A DNA stretch of 64,000 nt. It comes from Bacillota bacterium. GTDB lineage: Bacteria > Bacillota_A > Clostridia > Lachnospirales > Lachnospiraceae. This document shows, piece after piece, positions 54,324 to 63,777 of the stretch. Position numbers and translations under genes: made by a program. Within the stretch, counting starts at the first letter, position 1; each line of letters opens with the position of its first letter. The DNA is taken from the NCBI GenBank assembly GCA_023443625.1, contig JAEZTQ010000033.1:7097-71096 (forward strand). The letters run 5' to 3'. The notes beneath the pieces were generated by a model. It was not told where the DNA came from, searched no databases, and saw only the letters and a list, made by a program, of their open reading frames with translations.

Positions 54324-55544
54324 TCAGTTACCGTATGTATTGGGGTAAAACATAGATAGGACTGAATCAAAATTATTAGTATAGTAATCCTCCCTTGGAA
54401 TATATCCAAAACATAATTCTTCATTATCATTATAGGAAACATATACTTTATCCTCTATGATTGCTATAGGGCTTATTGTAGAATTTCTTTTTCCAATCAG
54501 TGTTATCTCTTTTTTAGTCAAGTCATAATATTTAAAAATCGTTTCACTTCCATTCATTATCACATAAGCAAGCCGGTCGCTGTCTACCATACAGTTAGTG
54601 ATATTAGCTTCATTAACCAATAATGTCTGTTCCCCTGTTTCCAGGTTGAATTCATATATTTGTGTTGTATCTAGGGCACCTTTAATTAGATATGCATAAT
54701 GTCCGCTAAAGTCCTTTATTTGATAATCCTGCCCCGTATAAATGCAGGTATCTTCTCCTGTATTTAAGTCATAGCACCATATGCTGGTAAAAAGATGCTG
54801 ATCGACATAATCCGAAGACTCAGGCAAAGATAGGTCTAGCTTTTCGTAATCGATCTTTATATCCATACTTAAACAGCCATAGTATATCCTATCCTTGTCA
54901 TAATGCTGCTTAAATATTGTAGCTCCATAATCTACTTTTTCGGGTACACGAATTACCTTGCCTGTCTCTAAATCAATTACTGCCAGACCCGTTATGGGTT
55001 TTTCAAGTGTCAGACCATTCAACTCCTCCGTCCCGTAATCATAGTTATTACTATAAGCACATAATAAATAATTCCCTTCATAAGCCCCATTATAAACAAA
55101 TTGAACATTATCAAGATAGGCCAGCACACTCCGATTTCCCCCATTGCTGTCTGCTTTATAAACCCTAACCTTATTTACCCCGTCCCTGTATACAAAATAA
55201 AGCTTATTATGGTATATGGTAGGTAGAAATGCATTCATGGGTACCACGGCATTGCAGGTCTGCTTGTCGATATCATCTTGTACTTCACTGTGCTGACAAT
55301 TGGGCTTATCACAAAGCACAACACAATTACCGCTTTTGGCATCAGCAAATCTTAGTATATCATCAACACAAAAAAGCACTCCATTCTTCGTATATCCAAA
55401 TAAAGTCTTAGACTCAACCTTTTCCTCTACTATTTTCTCCCTACCTCCTGTGAAAAATAAAAGATAACCTCCCACAGCCAGCAATAGTATTCCCCCAAGA
55501 ATGAAATATATGGGTTTTACATTTTTTTCATAAGCTCCCCTCAT
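54324..55544 (-). CDS. Membrane-tethered propeller-like protein, copy B
   Basis: 406 residues, about 90% identical to copy A over the entire length. The original start is broken: the A8 tract after ATG in copy A is A7 here, so ATGAAAAAAATG runs into TAA. A new ATG at 55544 (TTATGAGGGG, from the join) opens the correct frame, using AGGGG from the end of the preceding gene as ribosome site. The result is an MRGAYEKNVKP start and an intact anchor helix, so the gene looks functional. Confidence 0.8.
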   Translation of the reverse strand: MRGAYEKNVKPIYFILGGILLLAVGGYLLFFTGGREKIVEEKVESKTLFGYTKNGVLFCVDDILRFADAKSGNCVVLCDKPNCQHSEVQDDIDKQTCNAVVPMNAFLPTIYHNKLYFVYRDGVNKVRVYKADSNGGNRSVLAYLDNVQFVYNGAYEGNYLLCAYSNNYDYGTEELNGLTLEKPITGLAVIDLETGKVIRVPEKVDYGATIFKQHYDKDRIYYGCLSMDIKIDYEKLDLSLPESSDYVDQHLFTSIWCYDLNTGEDTCIYTGQDYQIKDFSGHYAYLIKGALDTTQIYEFNLETGEQTLLVNEANITNCMVDSDRLAYVIMNGSETIFKYYDLTKKEITLIGKRNSTISPIAIIEDKVYVSYNDNEELCFGYIPREDYYTNNFDSVLSMFYPNTYGN

Positions 55545-55546
55545 AA

Positions 55547-57103
55547 TCAATCCCCTAATCCCCTATATTGCTCCCACGGTTTATTTACAGCATCAATCAA
55601 CGGATCAATACCGGCCTTCTCTAAGAGCTCATTAACCCTGTCATATTCTACGTCCATATCATCACTTTTCCATAGATCCAGATTATCGAGAACGATTTGA
55701 TCAATTTTATTTTTCGTTTCGATAAACTTCGGATCATAAAAATTAAAGCTGATATAGGGTGAAGCCTTAACCTGATCCTTAAAATATTCCTTCTTATCCC
55801 CTAGCCTGTCTGTCTGGAAGCTTTCTGATGCGTTGGGATAGGTCATCTCAAAGATGCCGAGAGCACATTGATTAATCCAGTCGTTCGTTTCCCCTCCTCC
55901 TATGGCATAGGCCTTACCGTCCCTTAACTCGTAATCGATCCCCTGAACACCGTAAACCAGCAAATTCGCCAAGGTCTCATCCGTATAGGCAAGTGTCAGC
56001 AGTGTGAAGGCCTCCTTCTGATACTTTGAATCCTTTAATATACCAGTGCTTCCCAATACACGGGATTTGGCATAGGGTGTTGTTTTATACAACAGAAGCT
56101 CAGAACCCATATCATCCATGGAGGCTTCTAGCCCTAAATCAATGGTCATATAGGCGAAAAAATTCCCTTCCTTAAGCATCTTTGCCACAGCCCCGCTAGT
56201 CTTCGCATAATTAGAGCTCTTCAAACTGAGATCATAGTTAATATAACCCTTCTTATCATAAGCATGGAGTGCATTCAAAAAGCTGTAGAAGGGTCCTTCC
56301 TTATAAGGATTTACAGCGCCTTCTCCATCATAAGGCAGTACCAAGCCATACCGGTAATCAAAGGGCAGCTGATACTCTACATTGAGATCACTATTTGCAT
56401 ATATTATATGGGAGAAGCCATCCTTTTTCGGTACCTTTTCCATATATTGTTCAAGCTCTGCCATGTCTCCGTGAAAATCCTTAAGCTCCTCTTCACTTAT
56501 ATAGCTCTTGTTAAAGGCATAGACTCCTCCCACCGTCTTCTGCCAGCCGTTGGGAACGGAATAGGTTATGCCATCCACCTTCACAGAAGCCCATAGCTTT
56601 TCATCGTAGAGGTTAACCAGCTTCTTTCCTTCCTCTGTAGCTAATAGCTCATCCATGGGTAGGAAGGAGCCTGATTTCACAAACTCCAAAGCCTTTTCCT
56701 TATCCTCGAGAGCAGAGAAGCCCACGGAGCAGATATCCAGCCTTCCATTCTTGTTCTCATACTCTGCCAGATTATAATAAAAATTCGCATTGCTTAAAGG
56801 CACAAATTCAACACAAAAGTCATAGCCTCTGGCATACAGCTCCTGGTTAAAGGCATTCAACGCCCCCTCGCTGATCTGTAAGGAAGAGGCCACTCCCCAG
56901 GTTATCACATGATCCGATATTTTTCCGGTAGCGTCGCCACCGGTTACGTCAATACTGTCTGTTTCCTTTATATTTGAATTATTATTTGAATTATTATTTG
57001 AATTATCTCCCTTATTGTTATGTTCAAACCAGACAAATATAACCGCAATGATTAACACAAGACCTACAGCCAGCAGCGGAAAAATACGCAACTTACTTTT
57101 CAT
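55547..57103 (-). CDS. Membrane-tethered solute-binding-like protein, copy B
   Basis: 518 residues from ATG 57103, set by AAGGAGGGAG as in copy A; the longer open frame to 57208 is upstream non-coding DNA. The anchor helix and the binding-protein core are conserved. An Asn/Ser-rich linker (NNNSNNNSN) is expanded by repeated TTATTTGAA units. Its stop lies 2 bp before the copy B propeller ATG. No ABC gene follows, so any transporter partner must come from copy A or elsewhere. Confidence 0.85.
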   Translation of the reverse strand: MKSKLRIFPLLAVGLVLIIAVIFVWFEHNNKGDNSNNNSNNNSNIKETDSIDVTGGDATGKISDHVITWGVASSLQISEGALNAFNQELYARGYDFCVEFVPLSNANFYYNLAEYENKNGRLDICSVGFSALEDKEKALEFVKSGSFLPMDELLATEEGKKLVNLYDEKLWASVKVDGITYSVPNGWQKTVGGVYAFNKSYISEEELKDFHGDMAELEQYMEKVPKKDGFSHIIYANSDLNVEYQLPFDYRYGLVLPYDGEGAVNPYKEGPFYSFLNALHAYDKKGYINYDLSLKSSNYAKTSGAVAKMLKEGNFFAYMTIDLGLEASMDDMGSELLLYKTTPYAKSRVLGSTGILKDSKYQKEAFTLLTLAYTDETLANLLVYGVQGIDYELRDGKAYAIGGGETNDWINQCALGIFEMTYPNASESFQTDRLGDKKEYFKDQVKASPYISFNFYDPKFIETKNKIDQIVLDNLDLWKSDDMDVEYDRVNELLEKAGIDPLIDAVNKPWEQYRGLGD

Positions 57104-57172
57104 AAAGCTCTCCCTCCTTATGGATATATCTAATGATTCAAGTCCACTCCATTCCTCGATTTTATCGAAATA

Positions 57173-57214
57173 ATTGGTATGATATATAGAAGGTATTTTC
57201 AATCTCATACCAAC
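57173..57214 (-). promoter_or_regulatory. Copy B of the attenuator-like inverted repeat
   Basis: ATTGGTATGA (57173-57182) faces TCATACCAAC (57205-57214), with 9 of 10 pairs retained. It lies between the small-protein remnant and the copy B solute-binding gene, as in copy A. Confidence 0.45.
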
Positions 57215-57242
57215 CTTTCGCCTATCACCTTAAATAATTTTA

Positions 57243-57313
57243 TTAATTATATGTATAGCCTGACCAATACTGTACCTGATAGCTGACAGAATGAGATGCA
57301 CCAATGCTCCTAT
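57243..57313 (-). pseudogene. 3' remnant of the small secreted protein gene
   Basis: The last 20 or so codons (SIGASHSVSYQVQYWSGYTYN then stop) match the end of the gene at 53609, with G-to-V and E-to-G changes. Upstream, homology stops abruptly at about 57313, so the signal peptide and most of the mature part are gone. Confidence 0.85.
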
Positions 57314-57894
57314 TTCCTTATTCTTACTCTACATTACTGTAGATAAGATGTCAACTATTCATTTACATATTATGGTTTCTTATGTAATTTTGTGTATTTT
57401 TTATCTATACAGCCACCTGCTCTGTTGTAGCATTACTCCTTCAACGCTTTCTCTCAATATATTTATATTTAGTAAAATGAAATAGGCTGTAAGCAACTTT
57501 ATATGCAACTTAGATATCACACGTTGACACAAGATGAATTTCAGTTCCTTATACTTTCTCTCAGAATACTATATATCACGAGATGGAACCCTAGAAATTT
57601 CAACTTCAAAACCTCCCCTTTTTAGCAACAACCCACTGCAATGAAGTAGTGGGTTGTTTGCTTATGCGCTGGAATAGGCTTATTTAATGTAATCTTGGTT
57701 GTGCTTTACCAATCCGGCATATTGACCAATTTAATGTTGTTACTTTTATCCTGTCCGACTTACATGAAAAAAGCGCATTTTAACTATATGTAACATAATT
57801 CATCAATACGGTGTAACAGGACCATTTCCCTTCCCCCAGTATTCTTCTCTCCACAGGCATATCTGAAGTGAATCCACGCCAAATCCTAATATGA
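57314..57894. other. Gene-free region upstream of cassette B
   Basis: It contains a TTGACA on the minus strand near 57346, 17 bp before TAGAGT, which might drive cassette B. It also has a hairpin CAACCCACT/AGTGGGTTG (57629-57656) nearly identical to that at 47217-47244. No coding frame with a ribosome site was found. Confidence 0.45.
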
Positions 57895-58749
57895 TTATAA
57901 TTTCAATGGAATATAAATGTCCAGTTTACAATCTTGGTTATTTTTAACGGAGTATATTTCAATGGTATCCATTTCTGCTAATTCATTACCTGATAAAGGA
58001 AGCCATGTACCATAAATATTGTTATATGTTGTTCTCAATTCATTCATATTCCCCTTGTGTGTAAATACAGCATATTTGGAGCGAGAAATAGTTTTTGTTA
58101 TCATTCCTCTCGGGATTGTATTAAACTCTGCAAACTCTGCTACTTCTATTCCTGCGAAATATTCAAATTCACTCTCATCTGTTATATTGGGCGTATATTC
58201 ACATATTCCCAACATAGTATCATCAGTAGCAATATTACGTATCTCAAACTTTCTCAAATTAAATTCATTCCATAAACTTCCTATTAAAGCATCTCCAGGC
58301 TTAACTGTTTTCTTTATGCCTATTAACTTAAATTCTTTCTCAAGTACAATTATAGGTTCAATAGAGTCTCCAATATTAGCCAATACTCTATGGTATGTAT
58401 TTACCCTGTCATATAATGTAATACTATTTTTAGATTTTCTGTATCTGCCTGGTGTAATATTAAATAATTTAGTAAATGCTCTGGTAAACACTTCTTGTGA
58501 ATTAAATCCATAGTCGATAGCAATTTCAATTAAACGTTTTTTTGTAACCATTAATTCAATAGCAGCATCACTCAATTTTCTCTTTATTATGTATTCTTTA
58601 ATGGTTTCCCCCATAAAAGCCTGAAATATTCGATAAAAATGAGTTGTTGAATACCCTGATTGCTGAATGGCTGTATATATATCAACATCATCTTTTATAT
58701 TCTTTTCAATATAATCAATTGATTTCTGAATATTTTCACAATAATTCAT
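57895..58749 (-). CDS. AraC-family regulator with GyrI-like effector domain
   Basis: 284 residues. The N-terminal AraC double HTH (about 8-105) contains GYSTTHFYRIFQAFMG and IDYGFNSQEVFTRAFTKLFNITPG. The C-terminal GyrI-like domain (about 125-284) would bind a small hydrophobic or cationic effector. It is the Rob/BmrR-like layout used to sense drugs or metabolites. It follows the stand-alone GyrI-like gene by 48 bp and is probably cotranscribed with it. Confidence 0.93.
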   Translation of the reverse strand: MNYCENIQKSIDYIEKNIKDDVDIYTAIQQSGYSTTHFYRIFQAFMGETIKEYIIKRKLSDAAIELMVTKKRLIEIAIDYGFNSQEVFTRAFTKLFNITPGRYRKSKNSITLYDRVNTYHRVLANIGDSIEPIIVLEKEFKLIGIKKTVKPGDALIGSLWNEFNLRKFEIRNIATDDTMLGICEYTPNITDESEFEYFAGIEVAEFAEFNTIPRGMITKTISRSKYAVFTHKGNMNELRTTYNNIYGTWLPLSGNELAEMDTIEIYSVKNNQDCKLDIYIPLKL

Positions 58750-58797
58750 TGCCTAATCCTCCACTATCCTACGGCGAATTACATTATGATTATTATC

Positions 58798-59298
58798 TCA
58801 TACCTTATCTCTGATTGGTAGCCAAAACTCAATTAATATTCCATTTTCCGGATCATTATAGGAAGGATACAATTCCATTTCCGGCGCATTCGCATGCTCG
58901 TATTTTGAGTTAGGAAGCCATTCCATGAATGCATACATTTCAGCTTCAACAAGTGCATCGGGAATATCTCCTCTATTTCTAAAAACTGCCCATTCACACC
59001 CTTGAACTTCATATTCCTCCAACTCCATTCCCTCGGGGCATATATCACTTTCCGTAGCTATATAGAAATAAAAGCTTCGATTATTCGGATCTTTTTCTAC
59101 GCAAGAAACCCCAAATACAGTACTATCCAGTATCCCATCGGGCTTATTTTTACTTAGACTTTTTAAGTTTTCAATTAAGCCATTTTTATTAGAGTCATCC
59201 CAAAATTGTCCGAATAACTCGTTATCAGTTCCAGCTATCCATATTTTTCGTCCTACTATTTTAAAACTCGGTTTTTTTTCAATTCTTACTTCAACCAT
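58798..59298 (-). CDS. Stand-alone GyrI-like effector-binding domain protein
   Basis: 166 residues without a DNA-binding part. The pattern (PSFKIVGRKIWIAG, YYIATE-like strands, EYEVQGCEWAVFRNRGDIP, ending PENGILIEFWLPI) fits the GyrI/SbmC superfamily. It may sequester or hydrolyse small toxic molecules. AAGGAGG lies near ATG 59298. It forms a two-gene operon with the AraC regulator and is divergent from the amidohydrolase gene. Confidence 0.85.
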   Translation of the reverse strand: MVEVRIEKKPSFKIVGRKIWIAGTDNELFGQFWDDSNKNGLIENLKSLSKNKPDGILDSTVFGVSCVEKDPNNRSFYFYIATESDICPEGMELEEYEVQGCEWAVFRNRGDIPDALVEAEMYAFMEWLPNSKYEHANAPEMELYPSYNDPENGILIEFWLPIRDKV

Positions 59299-59490
59299 AC
59301 ATAATATCCTCCTTAAAATGTTTACAAATAAATTATAACGATTAATATTATAAAGTTTTGATAATTCTTACCTTTTTACTTACATCTATTTACATATAGT
59401 TACCTTTTAATATTGGCTTGGTAAAAAACATCATAAAAAAAATTTATATCTTGTATATACTTCTTTATAATATAAAACGGAGGAAATCAC

Positions 59491-60600
59491 ATGGAAAATA
59501 AAGTTGTTGAATTTAAACATTGTGTAATTGAGGGTACCCCTTACGAGGCGGGTAAACAACTTGGTGAAATGTTTGTACAAGATAAAGAATTTGTCAAGTT
59601 TATGACATCTCCTTTTAATTCAGAATGTAAACTTTCAAAACACCAGATAGCAAGAGTTAAAGAGTTATTTGAGATTTTTAGTCCAGGGATAAATGACGAA
59701 ATAAAAGGCTTCGCTGATGCCATAAATGCAAATGCAGAGGATGTGGTTTATTATTTCGTATTCTTACAAAATGTATCACATAATTGCAGCCACATTTGTG
59801 TAACCCCGCAGGTTACAGAAAATGGCCATTCCTATCTGGGTAGAAATTATGATTATAACTGGTATGATAAACCTATATTAATTGAATCACATATCAAAGG
59901 ACAATACAGCCAAATCGGGTTCGGCTGTCAATTTTTTGGTCGTTTTGACGGAATGAATGAACATGGTCTTTGCATAACAACATCTGCTGGTGTTATTAAT
60001 CCCAATTATAATGAAGAAGGATTTGTATTTCCCTTTATCGTTCGTTCTATCTTAAATACCTGCCAAACCGTTGATCAAGCAGTGAAATTGATCGATACTA
60101 TGAAAATTGCAGACTATAGAAACTTAATCATATCAGATAGTTATGGTGATTCTGCTTTGATTGAAATAGCTGCATCCAAAAAAGCAGTAAGACTCGCAGG
60201 AGCTACCGAAATTGACAAATACTTTTTCTCAATAAATCATTATACTATTCCCTATATGAAAAACCTTGGATACCCGGTAACAAAGCAATCCATCGTAAGA
60301 TATGAAGCAATAAAATCCTCTCTTGTATCTTCATTACCAAATGTTAGGAAAGAAGAAATCAGAAAAATATTGTCAACATGCATGCCAGACGGAGTCTGCT
60401 GCCATCATTATGCAGATGGTATGGGTACCTTATGGTCAATGATTTTTGATCCAATGGATAAATCAATAGATATATGTTTTGGGTCACCCAAAGTAAATCA
60501 GTGGAGAACTTTTTATCTTAACGGCTATGCAGGAATTAAGACTTATTCCTCTTTGCTGCCTAATGAACCTATAGATATGGATTTTTGGAATACGATATAA
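59491..60600 (+). CDS. C45-type Ntn amidohydrolase / acyltransferase-like protein
   Basis: 369 residues, no signal peptide. It matches the acyl-CoA:6-aminopenicillanate acyltransferase-like (C45) and choloylglycine hydrolase folds: HNCSHICVTP with probable nucleophile C99 (C103 is the alternative), then GHSYLGRNYDYNW, GMNEHGLCITTS and the late HHYADGMGTLWSMIFDP. If C99 is the nucleophile, maturation would cleave before it. The substrate (N-acyl amino acid, bile salt or beta-lactam side chain) is unknown. CGGAGG precedes ATG 59491. Confidence 0.85.
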   Translation: MENKVVEFKHCVIEGTPYEAGKQLGEMFVQDKEFVKFMTSPFNSECKLSKHQIARVKELFEIFSPGINDEIKGFADAINANAEDVVYYFVFLQNVSHNCSHICVTPQVTENGHSYLGRNYDYNWYDKPILIESHIKGQYSQIGFGCQFFGRFDGMNEHGLCITTSAGVINPNYNEEGFVFPFIVRSILNTCQTVDQAVKLIDTMKIADYRNLIISDSYGDSALIEIAASKKAVRLAGATEIDKYFFSINHYTIPYMKNLGYPVTKQSIVRYEAIKSSLVSSLPNVRKEEIRKILSTCMPDGVCCHHYADGMGTLWSMIFDPMDKSIDICFGSPKVNQWRTFYLNGYAGIKTYSSLLPNEPIDMDFWNTI

Positions 60601-60676
60601 AATCCAGAGCGCTCAGATGAACTGGAACATTTTGGTGAAGCTACAGGAAACCTTGAACTCTCACCACCCCTTTATA

Positions 60677-60795
60677 GCAAGAGCCCATCACAAAGACGTG
60701 GTGGGCTGCTTGCTTGTGTAAAGAACTACGTGTATAAAAAAATAAGGTGTAGGTAGAAGTCCCTTTTCACGACTTCTACCTACACCTTGTTTTTT
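60677..60795. terminator. Two hairpins between convergent genes; strong bidirectional terminator
   Basis: The first hairpin (60677-60713) pairs GCAAG..CCCA..CAC with GTG.TGGG..CTTGC. The second (60744-60788) has an 18-bp perfect stem starting AAGGTGTAGG and is followed by GTTTTTT on the plus strand and by ATTTTTTTAT on the minus strand. Confidence 0.9.
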
Positions 60796-60898
60796 CACAT
60801 ACATATATGAATGACGAATTCTTATTATATTTTCACCAGGCTTATGCTTTACAAAAATCCTTTAGGCCTGATGGGAGTACTCCTTCAGATGAGTGTTA

Positions 60899-61894
60899 CT
60901 ATATCACCAAACTTCCAAATTCCGATATCACCAGCTTCAACTCCTCAAAGGTTGATTGGTAGTACTGACAATCTAAGGGGAAATTAGCGTCCTCATCCAC
61001 TGTTTCAATTGTTAGTGCTGGCTTATGAAAATACTCTGAGTAATAATGAACTGTATTGCCACCGCTATCTCCCGACTCTATTTCATCAACAGGAGGAACC
61101 AACACATAATTTGTTATGTCTTTCAAACGGTTTGCTATTTGTAATTGCTTTACATTGTAATTCTCTGACATCATACTTCGGTAATAGTAAATGGACCTAC
61201 CCCTGGAGTGAAAGTCCAAAAATCCCTCGGATTTATATTTATTAAAAAGGGAAATCAGCGCCTTCGTCTCATTTTCACTAGCCGCCTTATCTTGGGGGGC
61301 TTTCTTAGTCCATAACTTACTGGGAAAATTACGATTAATGTCAATTCCCCTAGCATTATACTTCCATTCCTTATAATCTAGCTTCATGGACAGACACTGA
61401 TCCCTCAGCGCCCCATCCTGGATAGCTTCAAATCCTTCTAAGGATATCATATACCCATCGGGATTTAAAAGAGGAACAAAAAGGATTGTATAGGTTTGTA
61501 AAAGCTCATAGATGCAGCTACTATAAAGCATCTGTTCATATTCCTCTATAAAATGGTTTGCCCCGGTTTTTAATTTCTTCTTTAAATCAAACCTTTGCTG
61601 TTTGTAGTTATTATACAAATCTGCATAGTATTCAATAATGCGTAGAAGGACCAGGGGATTAATTGTCTCCCTGGCATGAACGCCGCCACAGCAAATTAGA
61701 TAGCGTTGTCCTAAACCTAATTTAAGTAAAAGAATGTCACGATTGTCATGGGACTTTCCAATCGTGACATATGAAAGTATATTTTTGTATTCTTTTGCTA
61801 ATCCTTTTGAAACAGATATCAAATTATCATATGATTCTATTTTATTCTTAAATTCAATGATCACTTTATTCAACTCCCATTTATTATCTATCAT
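60899..61894 (-). CDS. M14-family zinc carboxypeptidase
   Basis: 331 residues with zinc ligands H73 and E76 (GGVHARE) and H229 (LDFHSRG), plus the catalytic Glu in TIETVDED. NPDGY and RGIDINRNFP are typical of the gamma-D-glutamyl-diamino acid peptidase subgroup, which cuts peptidoglycan peptides. No signal peptide, suggesting a role in muropeptide recycling inside the cell. The start is uncertain: ATG 61894 has no ribosome site, while GTG at 61864 has GGGAG 9 nt upstream. Confidence 0.9.
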   Translation of the reverse strand: MIDNKWELNKVIIEFKNKIESYDNLISVSKGLAKEYKNILSYVTIGKSHDNRDILLLKLGLGQRYLICCGGVHARETINPLVLLRIIEYYADLYNNYKQQRFDLKKKLKTGANHFIEEYEQMLYSSCIYELLQTYTILFVPLLNPDGYMISLEGFEAIQDGALRDQCLSMKLDYKEWKYNARGIDINRNFPSKLWTKKAPQDKAASENETKALISLFNKYKSEGFLDFHSRGRSIYYYRSMMSENYNVKQLQIANRLKDITNYVLVPPVDEIESGDSGGNTVHYYSEYFHKPALTIETVDEDANFPLDCQYYQSTFEELKLVISEFGSLVI

Positions 61895-61930
61895 ATTAAT
61901 TTATGATGGATTTGAGAGTTTATGACTAAT

Positions 61931-62812
61931 TTAATCTATTTTATAAAAAATTTGTGCAATTGGTGAGTCTGGAGAAAGAATTAAAGTCTTATTCTCCCCT
62001 GCAAGGGATGCCTTCGCTGCCTCTAGGGACCTAACAAAGGTATAGAACTCACTCTTTGATTCATTAGAGTAAGCAGTTGAGAGTATTCTCATATACTCTG
62101 CTTCTCCATCAGCGGTTATCTTAGCTGCTTCTGCTTTTGCATTAGACACACTGATTGCTACTTCTTTGTCTGTTTCATTATGAATTTTTTGTGCAGCAGC
62201 TTCACCCTCGGCTATATAGGTGGCAGCCATCTGGGCACGCTCAGAAATCATTCGATCAAATACTGCACTTTTATTATCACTAGGAAGATCCAAATGCTTA
62301 TTCTCAATGGCAATAATTTCAATACCATACTGTTTCATGGGAGCTTCCATATTCTTCATAAAGGCTTCATTGAGGGTTCCATCACGCCCACTAATCACAT
62401 CTGCCTGGGTTAAACTACTGATTTCATTCTTGATAGAATTATATACAGCTGTGTCAATTCTGCCCTCTGCCTTTGTTACAGAAGAGGTCAATGTCTGTGC
62501 AAATAACTTAGGATCAACCACTTTCCATAATACATAACTATTGGCTACCATGGCCTTCTTATCCTTGGTTATAACATCGGATTCAATCATATCATAGAAC
62601 TGAATACTTTTTGGAATGGTATACACTTCCTCAACAAATGGTGTCTTAAAGGAAAGACCTGCTTCATCTCGTACTCTTTCAATTTTACCAAATCGTTTTA
62701 TTACACTGTATTCATTTTCCTTTGTGATTACAATTGAGGAGAATAAAACAACCATTCCTATAATAAGTAGTACTATAACGAATACTCCAGTTAATTTTTT
62801 CGCTTTTCTCAT
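61931..62812 (-). CDS. hflC: HflC-type SPFH/Band 7 membrane protein
   Basis: 293 residues: an N-terminal membrane helix (about 8-30), an SPFH domain (VIKRFGKIERVRDEAGLSFKTPF) and a C-terminal coiled coil rich in Ala, Glu and Lys. With HflK it forms a large membrane ring that in E. coli restrains the FtsH protease. Its ATG overlaps the hflK stop by 4 bp (ATGA). Confidence 0.93.
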   Translation of the reverse strand: MRKAKKLTGVFVIVLLIIGMVVLFSSIVITKENEYSVIKRFGKIERVRDEAGLSFKTPFVEEVYTIPKSIQFYDMIESDVITKDKKAMVANSYVLWKVVDPKLFAQTLTSSVTKAEGRIDTAVYNSIKNEISSLTQADVISGRDGTLNEAFMKNMEAPMKQYGIEIIAIENKHLDLPSDNKSAVFDRMISERAQMAATYIAEGEAAAQKIHNETDKEVAISVSNAKAEAAKITADGEAEYMRILSTAYSNESKSEFYTFVRSLEAAKASLAGENKTLILSPDSPIAQIFYKID

Positions 62813-63777
62813 TCTGTCCTACCTCCTTCTATTAATGTATCTAAAGGTAAAAGCTTCTGTGTGCTGGAACTACCATCATCAATAATTACTTTTAAGCTTG
62901 GAAGAATATCTTCCATGGCCTCATAGAACATTCTCTGCTTTGTAATCAATGGATATTTCATATATTCCTCATACATTTTATTGAACTTAGCCACTTCAGC
63001 ATTTGCTTCATTGATACGCTCGGTCTTTGTAGATTCTGCTTCTTGTAAAATCTTATCTACTTCCGCTTCTGCCTGTGGTAATTGCTCATTCTTATATTTG
63101 TCAGCATTATTCTCGGCTGTATCAGCTCCCTGCTTGGCAGTCTCGACAGATTTGAAGGCTTGCATAACCTCCTCTGTGGGTGGTTCCGAATCTTGAATGG
63201 TGATATTCACTAATTGAATTCCAATATCCTGCTTCTCTAACTTCTCAACGATCTCTTCCTTAATGGCTGCTTGTATCTCATATTTACCTGTAGTAATTAC
63301 GCTATCGACATCATAACTACCAACTGTCATACGAATGCTGCTCTGGGCTATATTCTTTAATATTGTTACTGGTTCTACTGAGGCATAAAGGGCTTTCACC
63401 GGATCAGAAACCTTATACTCTACGAAGAAGTCCACATTAACAAAGTTAAAGTCCTTGGTAATCATCATTGATTCTACTTCGATCTTTTCTGATGTTTTAA
63501 TATCATAGCCAATGGATAAACCTAAAATTGTGGTATCCACCTTCTGCACCTTTTGAATGAAGGGAACTTTAAAATGTAATCCCGCTGTATTCACTGGTTC
63601 TGCTTTACCAAAGGTTGTTACAACTGCTTGCTCATCTTCCTTAATGGTGTAGAAAGAATTTAAGATTAAGACCAATACTACAATAATAACTAAGATCATA
63701 CCAAAGAGCTTACCAAATCTCTTCATGAAATCTTTGAAATTCGTGCCCGAGGGAAAATCATATACTTTATCTGTCAT
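62809..63777 (-). CDS. hflK: HflK-type SPFH/Band 7 membrane protein
   Basis: 322 residues: one membrane helix (about 25-46), an SPFH domain (AVVTTFGKAEPVNTAGLHFKVPF) and an EAEVDKILQEAESTKTERINEA coiled coil. The Gly-rich N-terminus of E. coli HflK is absent, as is usual in Firmicutes. It partners HflC in the membrane. AGGAGG is 6 nt before ATG 63777. Confidence 0.93.
   Translation of the reverse strand: MTDKVYDFPSGTNFKDFMKRFGKLFGMILVIIVVLVLILNSFYTIKEDEQAVVTTFGKAEPVNTAGLHFKVPFIQKVQKVDTTILGLSIGYDIKTSEKIEVESMMITKDFNFVNVDFFVEYKVSDPVKALYASVEPVTILKNIAQSSIRMTVGSYDVDSVITTGKYEIQAAIKEEIVEKLEKQDIGIQLVNITIQDSEPPTEEVMQAFKSVETAKQGADTAENNADKYKNEQLPQAEAEVDKILQEAESTKTERINEANAEVAKFNKMYEEYMKYPLITKQRMFYEAMEDILPSLKVIIDDGSSSTQKLLPLDTLIEGGRTE

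Larger units (their letters stand above)
54303..57313 (-). repeat. Shortened tandem copy (B) of the cassette
   Basis: Homology to 47273-53677 begins at CGGCAAAA (54303) and runs to about 57313 within the small secreted protein gene. Both protein genes are about 90% identical. The ATPase, the permease and the MITE-like element (copy A about 48510-51925) are absent in copy B. The join lies at about 55535-55550. Confidence 0.88.

Noticed and set aside
57104..57208. N-terminal extension of the copy B solute-binding protein
   Set aside because: The extension corresponds to non-coding upstream DNA of copy A including the hairpin, and AAGGAGGGAG marks the start at 57103.
57291..57485. 64-codon plus-strand frame upstream of cassette B
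   Set aside because: Hydrophobic by AT composition, without ribosome site; it overlaps the remnant of the small secreted protein gene.
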